Origin: CAVQJU01 sp963729215
GTDB taxonomy: Bacteria; Acidobacteriota; Vicinamibacteria; Vicinamibacterales; CAVVIG01
Reading direction: 5' to 3'
Assembly: GCA_963729215.1 (NCBI GenBank)
Contig: CAVSND010000031.1
Location: forward strand, 186,001-250,000
Length of the DNA stretch: 64,000 bases
Shown in pieces: positions 63,321 to 64,000 of the stretch. A program made the translations under genes and the position numbers. Numbering within the stretch: the first letter of the stretch is position 1; every line of letters starts with the position of its first letter. The notes under the pieces are model-generated. The model was not told where the DNA came from and ran no database searches. It saw nothing but the letters and a program-made list of their open reading frames with translations.

Positions 63321-63893
63321 ATGAAGACCACACGTCGATTTGCCACACAGCTCCTGCTGGGCTTCGCTGCACTCTCCCTGTCCGGCTGTTCGTACAACAC
63401 GTTCGTCAGTCAGGAGCAGGCGATCAAGGCGCAGTGGGCACAGGTCGAGAACCAGCTCCAGCGGCGCAACGATCTGATTCCGAATCTGGTCGAGACCGTC
63501 AAGGGCTATGCGACCCACGAAGAAGGCGTGTTCAAGGAAATCGCCGACTCACGGTCCCGACTGCTGTCGGCGAAATCGCCGGACGAAACGATCAGCGCCG
63601 CCAATCAGCAGTCGTCGGCCCTGGGCCGCCTGCTGGTCGTCGTCGAGAACTACCCGAACCTGAAGGCGAACGAACAGTTCAATGGCCTGATGGACGAGCT
63701 CTCGGGCACGGAAAATCGAATTGCCGTTGAGCGGATGCGCTACAACGAGCGCGTGCAGGCCTACGAAACGGCGCGCGGCCAATTTCCGGGAAACCTCACG
63801 GCGAAGCTGTTCAAGTTCAAGGAGTATCCGTTCTTCGCCGCGCCGCCTGAAGCCAAGCAGGTGCCGAAGGTGAACTTTTCGAAACCCTCCTAG
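63321..63893 (+). CDS. lemA: LemA-family lipoprotein
   Basis: 190 residues. Lipobox LSGC follows a leader (RFATQLLLGFAALSLSG), then the family core YNTFVSQEQAIKAQWAQVEN, QLQRRNDLIPNLVETVKGYA, FKEIADSRSRLLSAKSPDE and LKANEQFNGLMDELSGTENR. LemA forms a coiled-coil helical protein of unclear envelope function. It follows the TPM gene by 24 bases; LemA-TPM pairing is a widespread arrangement. Confidence 0.93.
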   Translation: MKTTRRFATQLLLGFAALSLSGCSYNTFVSQEQAIKAQWAQVENQLQRRNDLIPNLVETVKGYATHEEGVFKEIADSRSRLLSAKSPDETISAANQQSSALGRLLVVVENYPNLKANEQFNGLMDELSGTENRIAVERMRYNERVQAYETARGQFPGNLTAKLFKFKEYPFFAAPPEAKQVPKVNFSKPS

Positions 63894-63896
63894 GAT

Positions 63897-64000
63897 GTGA
63901 TAGTCCCGCTGCCCTGGGAGCGTCTCCTGTGGAGCGGCAGGCCGACGCTGCTGTTGCCGCACCTCCACGCGCGCGGTGAGCGCTATGTGCTCACCGACAT
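63897..64000 (+). CDS. Probable bacterial PH-domain protein, N-terminus only
   Basis: The frame opens with GTG at 63,897, overlapping nothing but four bases from the LemA stop, and runs to the window edge. The visible residues (VPLPWERLLWSGRPTLLLPH, ARGERYVLTD) have the ERVLWSGRP...YVLTDR pattern of bacterial PH (bPH) domain proteins. Such genes often follow LemA and TPM. Confidence 0.5.
   Translation, partial: MIVPLPWERLLWSGRPTLLLPHLHARGERYVLTD

Noticed and set aside
1..64000. tRNA, rRNA, integrase or insertion-sequence genes
   Set aside because: None could be recognised by eye in the sequence or its frames; short RNAs could have been missed.

Overview
The window is GC-rich bacterial chromosome with tightly packed genes, many GTG/TTG starts and 1-4 base stop/start overlaps. 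Several features together suggest a soil or sediment Acidobacteriota, possibly Vicinamibacteria: a TonB-dependent receptor with an N-terminal carboxypeptidase-regulatory-like domain, BACON and DUF6152-type secreted proteins, many secreted proteins of unknown role, and abundant intergenic hairpin repeats. This placement is inference; there is no rRNA or other phylogenetic marker here. I saw no tRNA, rRNA, CRISPR array, insertion sequence, prophage or plasmid origin, and no gene-free stretch longer than about 300 bases.

Layout. 0.0-7.0 kb (minus strand): a polyamine block with two homospermidine-synthase paralogues, an N-acetylglutamate synthase, an ornithine-decarboxylase-like PLP enzyme and a hydroxyisobutyrate-dehydrogenase-like enzyme, followed by a truncated propeller protein. 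7.0-10.7 kb: a small orphan gene, a cyclic-nucleotide-binding/DUF1003 protein, an ABC ATPase and an MFS transporter. 10.7-21.1 kb: a run of reading-frame-broken genes (membrane spermidine-synthase-like protein with TPRs, propeller protein, di-haem cytochrome c, TonB receptor, FG-GAP protein, DUF6152 protein). 21.2-32.0 kb: a MOCOS-like class V aminotransferase with an uncharacterised partner, a metallo-beta-lactamase-fold protein, a TonB-type protein, a methyltransferase, DinB and cupin proteins, an ACT protein, a peroxiredoxin, and a BACON lipoprotein with an outer-membrane protein. 32.0-42.9 kb: TatC, a TetR-HlyD-ABC efflux operon with a candidate operator, a hybrid-length sensor kinase, and a matrixin protease with its partner. 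42.9-54.6 kb: M28 peptidase, RRM protein, LysR/MFS/aldolase unit, ALG1-like glycosyltransferase, NDH-2 and a molybdopterin oxidoreductase. 54.7-64.0 kb: YggX, ATP-grasp and CCAEP-tail radical SAM genes, a POT transporter, a LigD phosphoesterase, a Tat-exported dehalogenase, and a YvcK-TPM-LemA cluster.

Two overall points matter to a reader. First, recognisable proteins between about 7.3 and 26 kb (also at 30.7, 31.4, 32.9 and 55 kb) continue across several reading frames, while most genes elsewhere are intact. Local uncorrected indel errors are the simplest explanation, with true decay possible for some. Second, many gaps between genes are filled by inverted repeats: a double-hairpin element (three copies), a CAGGCTGC hairpin (four copies) and long arm-to-arm hairpins built of 7-10-base tandem words. 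Five hairpin copies supply the stop codon of the gene they abut.

The most promising undescribed system is the radical SAM / ATP-grasp / YggX unit at 54.7-57.7 kb, whose radical SAM protein ends in a Cys-Cys-Ala-Glu-Pro tail.
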